This document shows, in pieces, positions 8,458-16,942 of a stretch of DNA of 64,000 bases. The first letter of the stretch is position 1. Every line of letters begins with the position of its first letter. The notes beneath the pieces were generated by a model. The model was not told the DNA's origin and made no database searches. It saw only the letters and a list, made by a program, of their open reading frames with translations. The position numbers and the translations under genes are program-made. Origin of the DNA: Lutibacter litoralis (GTDB taxonomy: Bacteria; Bacteroidota; Bacteroidia; Flavobacteriales; Flavobacteriaceae); the NCBI RefSeq assembly GCF_014646675.1, contig NZ_BMNS01000003.1, forward strand, positions 1 through 64,000. The letters run 5' to 3'.

Positions 8458-10572
8458 TTATTGGTTATTAAAGTTGAAGCAATGTGTGAAATCACATGAT
8501 TTACAATTACTTTCTTCATAAAATACTTTAACTTTTATACAAACTGTGTATTCAATTTCACAACAACTTGGGTCGAGACCAGAAATAGGCCCAGGTAGAC
8601 CAATAGTTAAGTTTACTGGAATTGCACCTGTTAATGCCGAATTACTTGTATACTTTATGTTTTTTGTGGCATTATCGTTAGAACTTGGGCTTCCAGAGGC
8701 AGTTTCATTTACTAATTGAAAAGAGCTTGAACCGTTAATGGTAGTTCCTGGCATTAAGAACATACCAGATTCCTCAACATTGCTAACACCTTCTGTACAA
8801 GCTGAAGGATTTGCAGTATAGCTAAAAGATTGAATTTGAAATTCAATTCCGTAAATAGGGACATTTACATTAATGTCACCATCAAAATTAAATTGATTGC
8901 CACTTGCTCCGTTTAATGAAATGTTAAAATTATCGAAAGAGAGCTCCATTTCTTCGCAGTCATCACAAATACAATCTGGTAATTCATCAAAATTAGCACT
9001 TACACCGGGTTGACATAAAACAGGACTTGGATCTAGATCGTCTCCTTGCAAACCAAAACCAATGGACGTTACACTTGCAGGAACAGTTACTTCAAAGCAA
9101 TAACTTACTGTTGAAATACTTGCGCCAATTTGAGTTAAAAGTGTTGGATTTGGACTCACCATTGTATAGGTTAAAGCTGCGTAGGTTTGATTAAAAACCG
9201 ATAAGCCTGAACCTGGATTTGCAAACGTTAGATCTCCTGATGTACTTGAATAGGTGGAGTCAAAACAAATTTTGAATTTTCTGTTTTCACCTTCGTAACC
9301 TAAACACTCAATTTCTTCATTAGAAATGGCAAAATCTATTTCGCAATTGCTAAATGTAAAGAACATGATATCCGATGAATTTCCTATAGTAGTTTCAGTA
9401 ACTTTCCATCTATATTGCCCATCACTTAAGTTACTTTCTTTAAAAATACGAGTAGCACCTAAAGAAGTACTAGTTGTTTTTTCAATAAAAGTACGCTGTG
9501 GTTGTTGATTGCTTCCAATTTTAGTGACTTCAATAATAAATTGAGGATTCGCAATTTTAGCACCAATAACTTGCCAATTGAAATTTTTGATTTCATCAGC
9601 ATTTTTAAAAATACTGTTGTTTTTTGGCAACACACCAATTATTTTTTGTTGTCTTTTTTTATCTTTTTGTGAAGCATTAGTAAAAACAACAGAGCCACTA
9701 TTTTTAAGTTCTACCATTTCTCCTTCTAATTCATTAGAAACAAAATATGGATTTGTATGACCTCTAGATGGCGGCTCTATAGATGTGGTAGTTTTTTTAC
9801 CAAAACTATAACTTAATCCAAATCCGTAGTTAAATACTTGTGGTTGTATATTTTTTTCTGTGTATTGAAATTGTACTTCTCCTCCCAACTTTTGAATCTC
9901 ATCTGCGGTTATTTCACCATCTTGGTTAAGGTCGATAAATTCTTTTCTACCATCTTGTGCAATAATAGCATCTGAAAAAGCAGACATATAATTTGCTGTA
10001 ATGTATAAACCAAAATTTGGATTTAATTTATAACCCAATCTTATACCAGCATTATAAAAACCTACGTTCGATGTTTCATTTGTACTAAAGTTGTATACTG
10101 GGATTGTGGTTGCAGCATCTGCGTTTTCTACATTAAAATTACCTTCTAATAAAATTGGTTTTACAGACATTATACCAGCACGACCAAAAATGGTGGCTTC
10201 AATATCACCAAAGTTTGTTCTATAACTTGGACCAATACCATAGTAAGAAGTTTTCCATTTTTCTGAATTCAATTCAATAGGATATGATGCTTCATTAGCA
10301 AATTTTAATAAATTTCCTTCAGTTGGGTTTGAAAAGCTTCCAAGTGAAATTCCTAGTCCAATTTTTGAAAAATAATAAGTTGAAGATACTTCAAAGAAGC
10401 TGCCATCAGCGGCATAAGAATTGTCACTAAATGTACTAGTAGCTGATGAAATACCTGCAGCTACCATTACTTCAACTAAGCTCATTTTGTTTTGGTCTGG
10501 CTCGGTTACTTTTTTTTGTGAATACCCAATAGTTGTAAACACAAAAAAAATGAGGATACTTAATTTTTTCAT
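8458..10572 (-). CDS. Secreted or outer-membrane protein with barrel-like N-terminus and Cys-rich C-terminal module
   Basis: 704 residues. A signal peptide (MKKLSILIFFVFTTIGYSQ) is followed by a region to about residue 260 that looks like an outer-membrane beta-barrel (alternating strands ending GFGLSYSFGKK). Residues 214-225 (DLNQDGEITADE) are a textbook EF-hand calcium loop. Residues about 310-410 look like an immunoglobulin-type fold. Residues about 533-704 are Cys-rich (CICDDCEEME ... CCEIEYTVCIKVKVFYEESNC) and resemble residues 743-883 of the next gene. The pair is one operon; this is the first gene. A barrel partner anchoring the larger surface protein is a reasonable inference, not shown. 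Confidence 0.65.
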   Translation of the reverse strand: MKKLSILIFFVFTTIGYSQKKVTEPDQNKMSLVEVMVAAGISSATSTFSDNSYAADGSFFEVSSTYYFSKIGLGISLGSFSNPTEGNLLKFANEASYPIELNSEKWKTSYYGIGPSYRTNFGDIEATIFGRAGIMSVKPILLEGNFNVENADAATTIPVYNFSTNETSNVGFYNAGIRLGYKLNPNFGLYITANYMSAFSDAIIAQDGRKEFIDLNQDGEITADEIQKLGGEVQFQYTEKNIQPQVFNYGFGLSYSFGKKTTTSIEPPSRGHTNPYFVSNELEGEMVELKNSGSVVFTNASQKDKKRQQKIIGVLPKNNSIFKNADEIKNFNWQVIGAKIANPQFIIEVTKIGSNQQPQRTFIEKTTSTSLGATRIFKESNLSDGQYRWKVTETTIGNSSDIMFFTFSNCEIDFAISNEEIECLGYEGENRKFKICFDSTYSSTSGDLTFANPGSGLSVFNQTYAALTYTMVSPNPTLLTQIGASISTVSYCFEVTVPASVTSIGFGLQGDDLDPSPVLCQPGVSANFDELPDCICDDCEEMELSFDNFNISLNGASGNQFNFDGDINVNVPIYGIEFQIQSFSYTANPSACTEGVSNVEESGMFLMPGTTINGSSSFQLVNETASGSPSSNDNATKNIKYTSNSALTGAIPVNLTIGLPGPISGLDPSCCEIEYTVCIKVKVFYEESNCKSCDFTHCFNFNNQ

Positions 10573-11124
10573 AATTTAATTTGATTTTTTGTTAATAGTT
10601 CCATTAGTAAATAATGTTCTTATTTGTACATCAAAAAGATCAATGAATTGTTACCCCAAGAAGTTAAAAAATGTTATTTAATTTTTTTAGAATGTGTTAA
10701 GTCGTTAATTTTAGGTGTTTTAAAGGGGTTAATAATGCATTCGACTTTTTAGATTTAACTACAAAATACAAAAAACAATTTAATATGCAACATTTGTTAC
10801 TTAATTAAGTTGTTCAGCTTTTGCCATAAGAAATAATTACAATAGACATTTTAATTAATCTCTTATGTATATTTATTTGAAACTAAGTAGTGCCTTTTAG
10901 TTTTGATGAACTTTTGAAATGTTTTGCATAAAAGATTCCAAAAAGATGTGTTTTACTTTCATTTAATATTATTTTTTTAAAGGTGTCAAGGGATAATGTT
11001 GTAGCGAAAATACTATAGTTAAAAAGTTGGTATGTTGATGTTTACTTGTTGTTTTTTAAAAGTAATTAGCTAAATTAGGTTTAGAGTTATCACATAGTGA
11101 CAGATTACTTTAAACTAAAAGAAA
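10573..11124. other. Gene-free AT-rich stretch upstream of the secreted-protein operon
   Basis: About 550 bases with no credible frame, no clear TAnnTTTG on the - strand close to the start, and no strong hairpin. Presumably it contains the operon's promoter and control sites, but I cannot point to them. Confidence 0.4.
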
Positions 11125-11162
11125 AGCACTCCAGTAGTATTTTTTTATACCTCTGGAGTGCT
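11125..11162. terminator. Terminator after the tail-specific protease gene
   Basis: AGCACTCCAG and CTGGAGTGCT form a 10-base perfect stem. On the - strand it is followed by TTTTCTTTTAG. It lies 73 bases beyond the stop of the gene ending at 11235. Confidence 0.75.
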
Positions 11163-11234
11163 AATGCTGTTAATGAATTTGTTGTTTTCAAGAGTTATAA
11201 CTTTAATCAACAGTAAAGTTACAACTTTTAAAAA

Positions 11235-13361
11235 TTAATTTTTAACTAAATGATGTTGTGGTTTTAATTTTAGCTCACTTAAAACATTTAAAGCTTCATC
11301 TACATAAATATCCTTTTTTAAGTTTTTATGCCAAGCGCTGCGTTTATCTGCTAAATCTTTATCCGCTTCAATTATAGGAAGCTCATACAAAGGTGAATTA
11401 AAGGTTAAATTGGTTGTAAAATCTCTAATGGATTTAAATTTAGAAGATTCATTTTTATTATTTTCAATGTCTTTTTTAAAGGCATCTAAACTTAAATAAA
11501 TAAGCGTATCATCTTGAGAATTTTTTAACCATTTAGCATTTTCATCTATCAGTTTAAAATTATTGTTGCTGGCAACTCTTTTTTTACTATTGTTAATTGC
11601 AATATTGTAATTTTCATATTTATTCCATAAGCTATAATTAGCTTCTGGTACTTTGTCGTATTTTAATGGATTTGTTAAATCTCTTTCGCCAATTTCCATA
11701 TATGTAAACCTGTCTGGTAACATAATATCTGAATGCACACCTTCTAATTGTGTTGAGCCTCCATTAATTCTGTAAAACTTTTGAATCGTCATTTTTAAAG
11801 CACCAATATCTTCTTTTAAATTATGGTATCTGTTTAAGTCTAAAACACGTTGTACGGTACCTTTCCCATAGGTTTGTTTACCACCAATAATAACGGCTCT
11901 TTTATAATCTTGCATTGCAGCCGCAAATATTTCTGAAGCAGAAGCAGAAAATTCATTAACCAAAACAACTAAAGGTCCATCCCATTGAATTGTTGGATCA
12001 ACATCTTTTAAAACTTCAGCCATTTTATCCCTAGATTTTACTTGTACTATAGGTCCTTTGTTAATAAAAAGTCCAGAAATTTCAATAGCAGTTTGCAGAG
12101 AACCACCTCCATTATTTCTTAAATCCAACACTAAACCTTCAACATTTTCTTTTTTAAGTCGTTCAATTTCCTGAACCATATCTGTTGTTGAATTCCGGTA
12201 ATTTTTTTCGTCGAAATCTATATAAAATTTAGGTAAATGAATGACTCCAAATGTGCGGTTATCTTTTTTTACAACACTAGATTTTACAAAGGTTTCTTCT
12301 AATTCCACAATATCTCTAATAATGGAGATTACTTTTGTTGAGCCATCTACTTTTTTAACTGTTAATTTTACTTCAGTTCCTTTTTTTCCTTTAATATACT
12401 GTATCGCATCTGTTAAACGCATTCCAACAATACTAATAGGTTCTTCATCGCCTTGACCAACTTTTAAAATAATGTCTTCTGCTTCTAGTTCACCTTGTTT
12501 CCATGCAGGTCCGCCAGAAACTAACTCACTTACTTTTGTATAATCATTTTTCTTTTGAAGTCTAGCACCAATACCTTCTAATTTTCCAGAAATATCTTGA
12601 TCAAAGCCTTTTTTTGCTTCAGGATCGTAATAGTTAGTATGTGGGTCAAACTCTTTGGAAATACAATTAATATATGTAGAAAACCAGTCTGTTTCAGTTA
12701 ACTCATCTAAACGCATAAAATACTCATCCATATTTTCTAGTGTAGATTTTCTGGCTTCAATTTCGAGTGCTTCTATTGTTTTTATCTTATAAGATGCGTC
12801 CTTTTTTAGTTTATCTTCTTCATCGTTAAGCTTATCGTAAAGTTTAGATAATGTGCTGAATTTTAACTGTTTTTCCCAGTTAATTAGTAGTTCGTTTTTG
12901 GAAGCAGCATATGCTTTTGTTTCATAATCTACATTTAAAGTATCTATAGTAGTAAAATTGAAACTGTTTTTTAAAATTTCTTTATAATATAATTTGGATT
13001 CTTCTGTACGCTGCGAAAAACGTTCAAATACTAAATTAAAAAAGCTTACATCTTCTTTTTTAATCTGATCATCAAGATCATTTTTAAATTTTGAAAATTC
13101 ATCAATATCAGATTGTAAAAAATATCTTTTAGTAGGATCTAAGTCTTCAATAAAACTATTAAATAAATTGTTCGAAAAAGAATCGTTTATATCTTGCGGA
13201 TGGTAATGCCATTGTGTTAAAACATAATTCAGTATAGTTATTAAAACTTTATCTTTTGGATCTGTATTTTCAACACTTTTAAAACTTGTTGAAAAACCCA
13301 TTATAAAAACTACTGGCAATAAAAATTTAAATTTTCTTATCATTTTTTTTAATATAATCAA
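11235..13361 (-). CDS. prc: Carboxy-terminal (tail-specific) processing protease, S41A family
   Basis: 708 residues. An N-terminal hydrophobic segment acts as signal peptide or anchor. A PDZ domain spans about residues 230-335 (LEGIGARLQ ... PAWKQGELEAEDIILKVGQG). The Ser-Lys catalytic pair is visible as S474 in EFSASASEI and K500 in TYGKGTVQ. The long extensions on both sides of the protease core fit the Prc/Tsp subtype rather than the short CtpA. Such enzymes trim or degrade periplasmic proteins from their C-terminus. A second in-frame ATG at 13343 (MIRKFKFLLP) is an equally good start. Single gene with its own terminator. Confidence 0.93.
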   Translation of the reverse strand: MIILKKMIRKFKFLLPVVFIMGFSTSFKSVENTDPKDKVLITILNYVLTQWHYHPQDINDSFSNNLFNSFIEDLDPTKRYFLQSDIDEFSKFKNDLDDQIKKEDVSFFNLVFERFSQRTEESKLYYKEILKNSFNFTTIDTLNVDYETKAYAASKNELLINWEKQLKFSTLSKLYDKLNDEEDKLKKDASYKIKTIEALEIEARKSTLENMDEYFMRLDELTETDWFSTYINCISKEFDPHTNYYDPEAKKGFDQDISGKLEGIGARLQKKNDYTKVSELVSGGPAWKQGELEAEDIILKVGQGDEEPISIVGMRLTDAIQYIKGKKGTEVKLTVKKVDGSTKVISIIRDIVELEETFVKSSVVKKDNRTFGVIHLPKFYIDFDEKNYRNSTTDMVQEIERLKKENVEGLVLDLRNNGGGSLQTAIEISGLFINKGPIVQVKSRDKMAEVLKDVDPTIQWDGPLVVLVNEFSASASEIFAAAMQDYKRAVIIGGKQTYGKGTVQRVLDLNRYHNLKEDIGALKMTIQKFYRINGGSTQLEGVHSDIMLPDRFTYMEIGERDLTNPLKYDKVPEANYSLWNKYENYNIAINNSKKRVASNNNFKLIDENAKWLKNSQDDTLIYLSLDAFKKDIENNKNESSKFKSIRDFTTNLTFNSPLYELPIIEADKDLADKRSAWHKNLKKDIYVDEALNVLSELKLKPQHHLVKN

Positions 13362-13673
13362 TTTTATGTGAATTCTAACTACTAAAATAGTGCCATTATC
13401 TTAGACTTGTGACCAATTTAACTTTTTTTTATAAATTCAATCAATAAGTTTTGTTGAAACACTATTAATTTTCAAAAAAGATTAAACAAAATTTAAATTG
13501 TGACTTTAAGAGTCTTCTTTTTCATAGCTGCTTTAGCACTATTTTGTAAAATTCTATTTTAATGTTAAAGGCAATTATACCTAAAAAAATAGTAAATTAT
13601 CTTTATAAAATGTTAAAGTTAAATTTATTGAAACCAGATAAAATATAGTAGCTTTGTTCTTTAAATTTAAAAT
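13362..13673. promoter_or_regulatory. Divergent intergenic region between prc and surE
   Basis: 312 bases, AT-rich, with no frame. The surE side carries a good promoter (next entry). No exact -7 box is found for the prc side. Confidence 0.45.
13649..13656 (+). promoter_or_regulatory. Promoter of surE: -7 box TAGCTTTG with upstream TTG
   Basis: TAGCTTTG matches TAnnTTTG and a TTG at 13628-13630 lies 18 bases upstream, a good -33/-7 spacing for Bacteroidota. The ATG follows 17 bases later, giving a short leader. Confidence 0.65.
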
Positions 13674-14438
13674 ATGAATAAAAGACCTTTAATTTTAGTA
13701 ACCAATGATGATGGTATAACAGCTCCAGGAATACGTACTTTAATTGCTGTAATGAACCAAATTGGAGATGTAGTTGTTGTTGCGCCTGACAGTCCGCAAA
13801 GTGGTATGGGACATGCAGTTACTATAAATGAAACTTTGTACTGCAATCAAATTACCGTTGATGATGGACCACAAACTGAGTATAAATCATCGGGAACACC
13901 GGCAGATTGTGTAAAATTGGCTGTGAGTGAAATTTTAGAGAGAAAACCAGATTTATGTGTTTCGGGTATCAATCATGGCTCAAACTCATCTATAAATGTA
14001 ATTTATTCAGGTACTATGAGTGCTGCCGTAGAAGCGGGAGTTGAGGGAATCCCTGCAATTGGTTTTTCTCTGTTAGACTATTCTTGGAATGCTAATTTTG
14101 AAGTTTTAAAGCCTTTTATAAAACAAGTTGTTTTAAATGTATTGGAAAATGGGTTGCCAGATGGGGTTGTTTTAAACGTTAATTTCCCGAAAAGTGAAAC
14201 ATTTAAAGGTATTAAAATCTGCAGGCAAGCGCGGGCTAATTGGGTAGAAGAATTTGATAAACGTGTAAACCCACAAGGGCGAGTTTATTATTGGTTAACA
14301 GGTAAATTTGTAAATATGGATAAAGGTGAAGATACCGATGAATGGGCATTGGCAAATAATTATATCTCTGTTGTACCGGTTCAATTCGATTTAACTGCCC
14401 ATCATTTTATACAAAAATTAAATAGCTGGAATTTATAA
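13674..14438 (+). CDS. surE: 5'/3'-nucleotidase SurE
   Basis: 254 residues, the usual length. The N-terminal VTNDDG carries the metal-binding Asp pair; APDSPQSGMGHAVT and SGINHGSNSSINVIYSGTM contain the other family motifs with the metal-binding Ser and Asn. SurE dephosphorylates nucleoside 5'- and 3'-monophosphates in the cytoplasm. It is the first gene of a three-gene run with a small membrane protein (9-base gap) and lpxB. Confidence 0.96.
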   Translation: MNKRPLILVTNDDGITAPGIRTLIAVMNQIGDVVVVAPDSPQSGMGHAVTINETLYCNQITVDDGPQTEYKSSGTPADCVKLAVSEILERKPDLCVSGINHGSNSSINVIYSGTMSAAVEAGVEGIPAIGFSLLDYSWNANFEVLKPFIKQVVLNVLENGLPDGVVLNVNFPKSETFKGIKICRQARANWVEEFDKRVNPQGRVYYWLTGKFVNMDKGEDTDEWALANNYISVVPVQFDLTAHHFIQKLNSWNL

Positions 14439-14447
14439 TTTATAAAA

Positions 14448-14735
14448 ATGATAAAAGAACTTCTAATAGGTTTTATTATAGGTTTAATTGCCACTACTGT
14501 TGGCGCTGTTATTTTTATTGAATTCTTTTCTACATACGATTTTTACAGAAGTTTAGAGTTGATACAAGAAGGGAATCTAGAAGGTAAAGTATTGTCATTA
14601 GGAGCGATAGCTAATTTTTTTGTGTTTTTTATTTTTCTTAAGAAAAAACAGATTTACAGGGCGCGAGGTGTATTGTTTGAAACTTTTTTTATTGCCTTTT
14701 TAGTGTTATTATTAACTTTCTTTCAAAGTAACTAA
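14448..14735 (+). CDS. Small membrane protein between surE and lpxB
   Basis: 95 residues with three predicted membrane segments: about 5-28, 48-64 and 75-92, the last two separated by a basic stretch (KKKQIYRARG). It ends 2 bases before lpxB, so it is translated with it. I recognise the surE-hypothetical-lpxB order from flavobacteria, but no function is known to me. A role in the envelope is inferred only from position. Confidence 0.75.
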   Translation: MIKELLIGFIIGLIATTVGAVIFIEFFSTYDFYRSLELIQEGNLEGKVLSLGAIANFFVFFIFLKKKQIYRARGVLFETFFIAFLVLLLTFFQSN

Positions 14736-14737
14736 CA

Positions 14738-15844
14738 ATGAAGTATTATATAATTTCAGGTGAAGCCTCAGGAGATTTACACGGTTCTAATTTAATGAAA
14801 GCGTTGTTATTAGAAGATAAACAAGCTGAAATTAGATTTTGGGGAGGAGATTTAATGGCAGCAGTTGGAGGAACTCTTGTTAAGCACTACAAAGAAAGAG
14901 CTTTTATGGGTTTTGCTGAAGTTATAACCAACCTTTCAACCGTTTTAGGATTTATTAAATTTTGTAAAGATGATATTTTAAAATTCAATCCGGATAAAAT
15001 AATTTTTATTGACAATTCAGGGTTTAATTTGCGCATAGCAAAATGGGCAAAAGCAGCAAGTTTTCATACCATATATTATATTTCTCCTCAGGTATGGGCA
15101 AGTAGGCCTGGAAGAGTTAAAGAAATCAAAAGAGATATTGACGAAATGTATGTGATTCTTCCTTTTGTAGAAGATTTTTATGAAAAATATGATTATAAAG
15201 TAACTTTTGTAGGGCACCCTTTGTTAGATGCTATTGCAAATAGAAAACAGGCAAGGGAAGCAGTTTTTAGAAAAGAACATGAATTAGGAGAAAAGCCCAT
15301 TATAGCCTTGTTGCCTGGAAGTAGAAAACAGGAAATAAAAAAATTACTTGCGGTAATGTTAAAAATGGCTGATAAATTTACAGAGTATCAATTTGTAATT
15401 GCCGGGGCACCAAGTCAAGATTTCCAATTTTACCAACAATTTATTAATAAAGAAAATGTAAAATTTGTAAGCAATAAAACCTACGATTTATTATCCCTTT
15501 CCTATGCAGCAATTGTAACTTCAGGAACAGCAACACTTGAAACAGCATTATTTAAAGTGCCAGAAATTGTATGTTATAAAACAAGTTGGCTTTCATATCA
15601 AATCGGGAAAAGGTTGATAGATTTAAAATATATTTCGTTGGTTAATTTAATAATGAATAAAGAGGTTGTAAAAGAATTAATTCAAAACGATTTTAATGAA
15701 ATTACATTAGAAAAAGAACTTCATAAAATTTTGAATGATGATGTGCGTACTAAAATGTTTCTAAATTATTTTGATTTAGAGAAGAAATTAGGAGGAAAAG
15801 GAGCTTCACAAAAAGTAGTTAAACTAATATTAAAAAGAGATTGA
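14738..15844 (+). CDS. lpxB: Lipid-A-disaccharide synthase
   Basis: 368 residues, GT19 family. Visible family motifs are the N-terminal ISGEASGDLHGSNLMKAL, SPQVWASRPGRVKEI, FVGHPLLD, LLPGSRKQEIKK and VTSGTATLETAL. It joins UDP-diacylglucosamine to lipid X at the inner face of the cytoplasmic membrane to make the lipid A disaccharide. It lies in the surE operon. A weak stem TTGAGG/CCTCAA (15841-15881) right after the stop may help terminate. Confidence 0.96.
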   Translation: MKYYIISGEASGDLHGSNLMKALLLEDKQAEIRFWGGDLMAAVGGTLVKHYKERAFMGFAEVITNLSTVLGFIKFCKDDILKFNPDKIIFIDNSGFNLRIAKWAKAASFHTIYYISPQVWASRPGRVKEIKRDIDEMYVILPFVEDFYEKYDYKVTFVGHPLLDAIANRKQAREAVFRKEHELGEKPIIALLPGSRKQEIKKLLAVMLKMADKFTEYQFVIAGAPSQDFQFYQQFINKENVKFVSNKTYDLLSLSYAAIVTSGTATLETALFKVPEIVCYKTSWLSYQIGKRLIDLKYISLVNLIMNKEVVKELIQNDFNEITLEKELHKILNDDVRTKMFLNYFDLEKKLGGKGASQKVVKLILKRD

Positions 15845-15919
15845 GGCTGTCTGAAAAAATTATAGTTTTCATAAACCTCAACTTTATTAAGAATAATTGT
15901 GAACAATAATAATTTTAAC

Positions 15920-16807
15920 CTATTTACATAGTTCTTCTAATGTGTCTTCAATATCACCAGGAGTACTCATAATTTTCATAAAAGTTCCCATAGTTAATTC
16001 TGGCCAATGTAACGCAATTCTATATTTTCCATGCAACATAGTTGCATTTTTTCCTTGTAATATAATTTCATAAGGTAAAGCAGCAACATGTGCTTCTCCT
16101 ATTTTTGGTAAAAAATGAGCTTCACCATCTTCTGTACTTTGCAATCCAACTCCAAAAACCGCTACTTTTTCAGAAGTATAAACAAGCCTGTATACTTCAG
16201 CTGTTTTACCTTTTTTTGCAGTTAAATTAGCAGTAATGGTTTTTAAACCTTCTTCAAAAGATGAAAATTCATTTAAAGTAACTGGATCTGAAAAGTAAGG
16301 CATCATAATTTTATAATGATATTTGCCTAATTTATGTGCTGCAACAGTTCCTCCAAAAGGAGTAAAATCACTTCCAACAGTAGCTAAACTTGATTTTAGA
16401 TCGGTACTAAATGTTTTAAAGATACCGGAAAATGTATTGTAATTAGCGCCTAAATATGCTCTTAAAATATAATCTGGATTTGTATAGGAAACAGTTGTTT
16501 TCCCATTTTCTTCTATCAACCCAATTTTAAAAGTTGCAGCTAAAGCACCTCTATCTGTAATTTTAATAACCGTATTTTTTAAATCAGTTCTTGTAAAAGC
16601 AATTACTTTTAACGTTTTTTTGTTTGAAGGAGTGTAGGTTCCTAAGATGTTAAAGTTGTTGCTTTTTAATGAAGTAATAACGTTTTTAGAAACTTGATCA
16701 ATTCCTTCGGTAGTTTCGGTAACTTTTATATAAGGTGCTATTTCCTGACCTTTTGATATAAATATATTTAAAAGAACTACGACACTTGTGAAAATTATTT
16801 TTTTCAT
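15920..16807 (-). CDS. Secreted protein of unknown function
   Basis: 295 residues with a signal peptide (MKKIIFTSVVVLLNIFISKG). The N-terminal part (EGIDQVSKNVITSLKSNNFNI ... KVIAFT) has the alpha/beta rhythm of DUF302-like folds, but the match is weak and I would not rely on it. No catalytic motif is seen. A C-terminal CK follows an acidic helix. It is monocistronic with a -7 box 22 bases upstream. Confidence 0.6.
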   Translation of the reverse strand: MKKIIFTSVVVLLNIFISKGQEIAPYIKVTETTEGIDQVSKNVITSLKSNNFNILGTYTPSNKKTLKVIAFTRTDLKNTVIKITDRGALAATFKIGLIEENGKTTVSYTNPDYILRAYLGANYNTFSGIFKTFSTDLKSSLATVGSDFTPFGGTVAAHKLGKYHYKIMMPYFSDPVTLNEFSSFEEGLKTITANLTAKKGKTAEVYRLVYTSEKVAVFGVGLQSTEDGEAHFLPKIGEAHVAALPYEIILQGKNATMLHGKYRIALHWPELTMGTFMKIMSTPGDIEDTLEELCK

Positions 16808-16829
16808 AATATGATACTTTTATAAGTGT

Positions 16830-16837
16830 CAAAATTA
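16830..16837 (-). promoter_or_regulatory. -7 box for the gene at 15920-16807
   Basis: CAAAATTA on + reads TAATTTTG on -, 22 bases before the ATG. Confidence 0.5.
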
Positions 16838-16942
16838 CTGTATGGAAGCAACCCTGAGAGTGATATAAGTCATTTTGTGACTTTTGTTACTTAACTTAAT
16901 CAGAAACAGCAACTAAATTATTTTTCGTAACTTTATCAGGCT

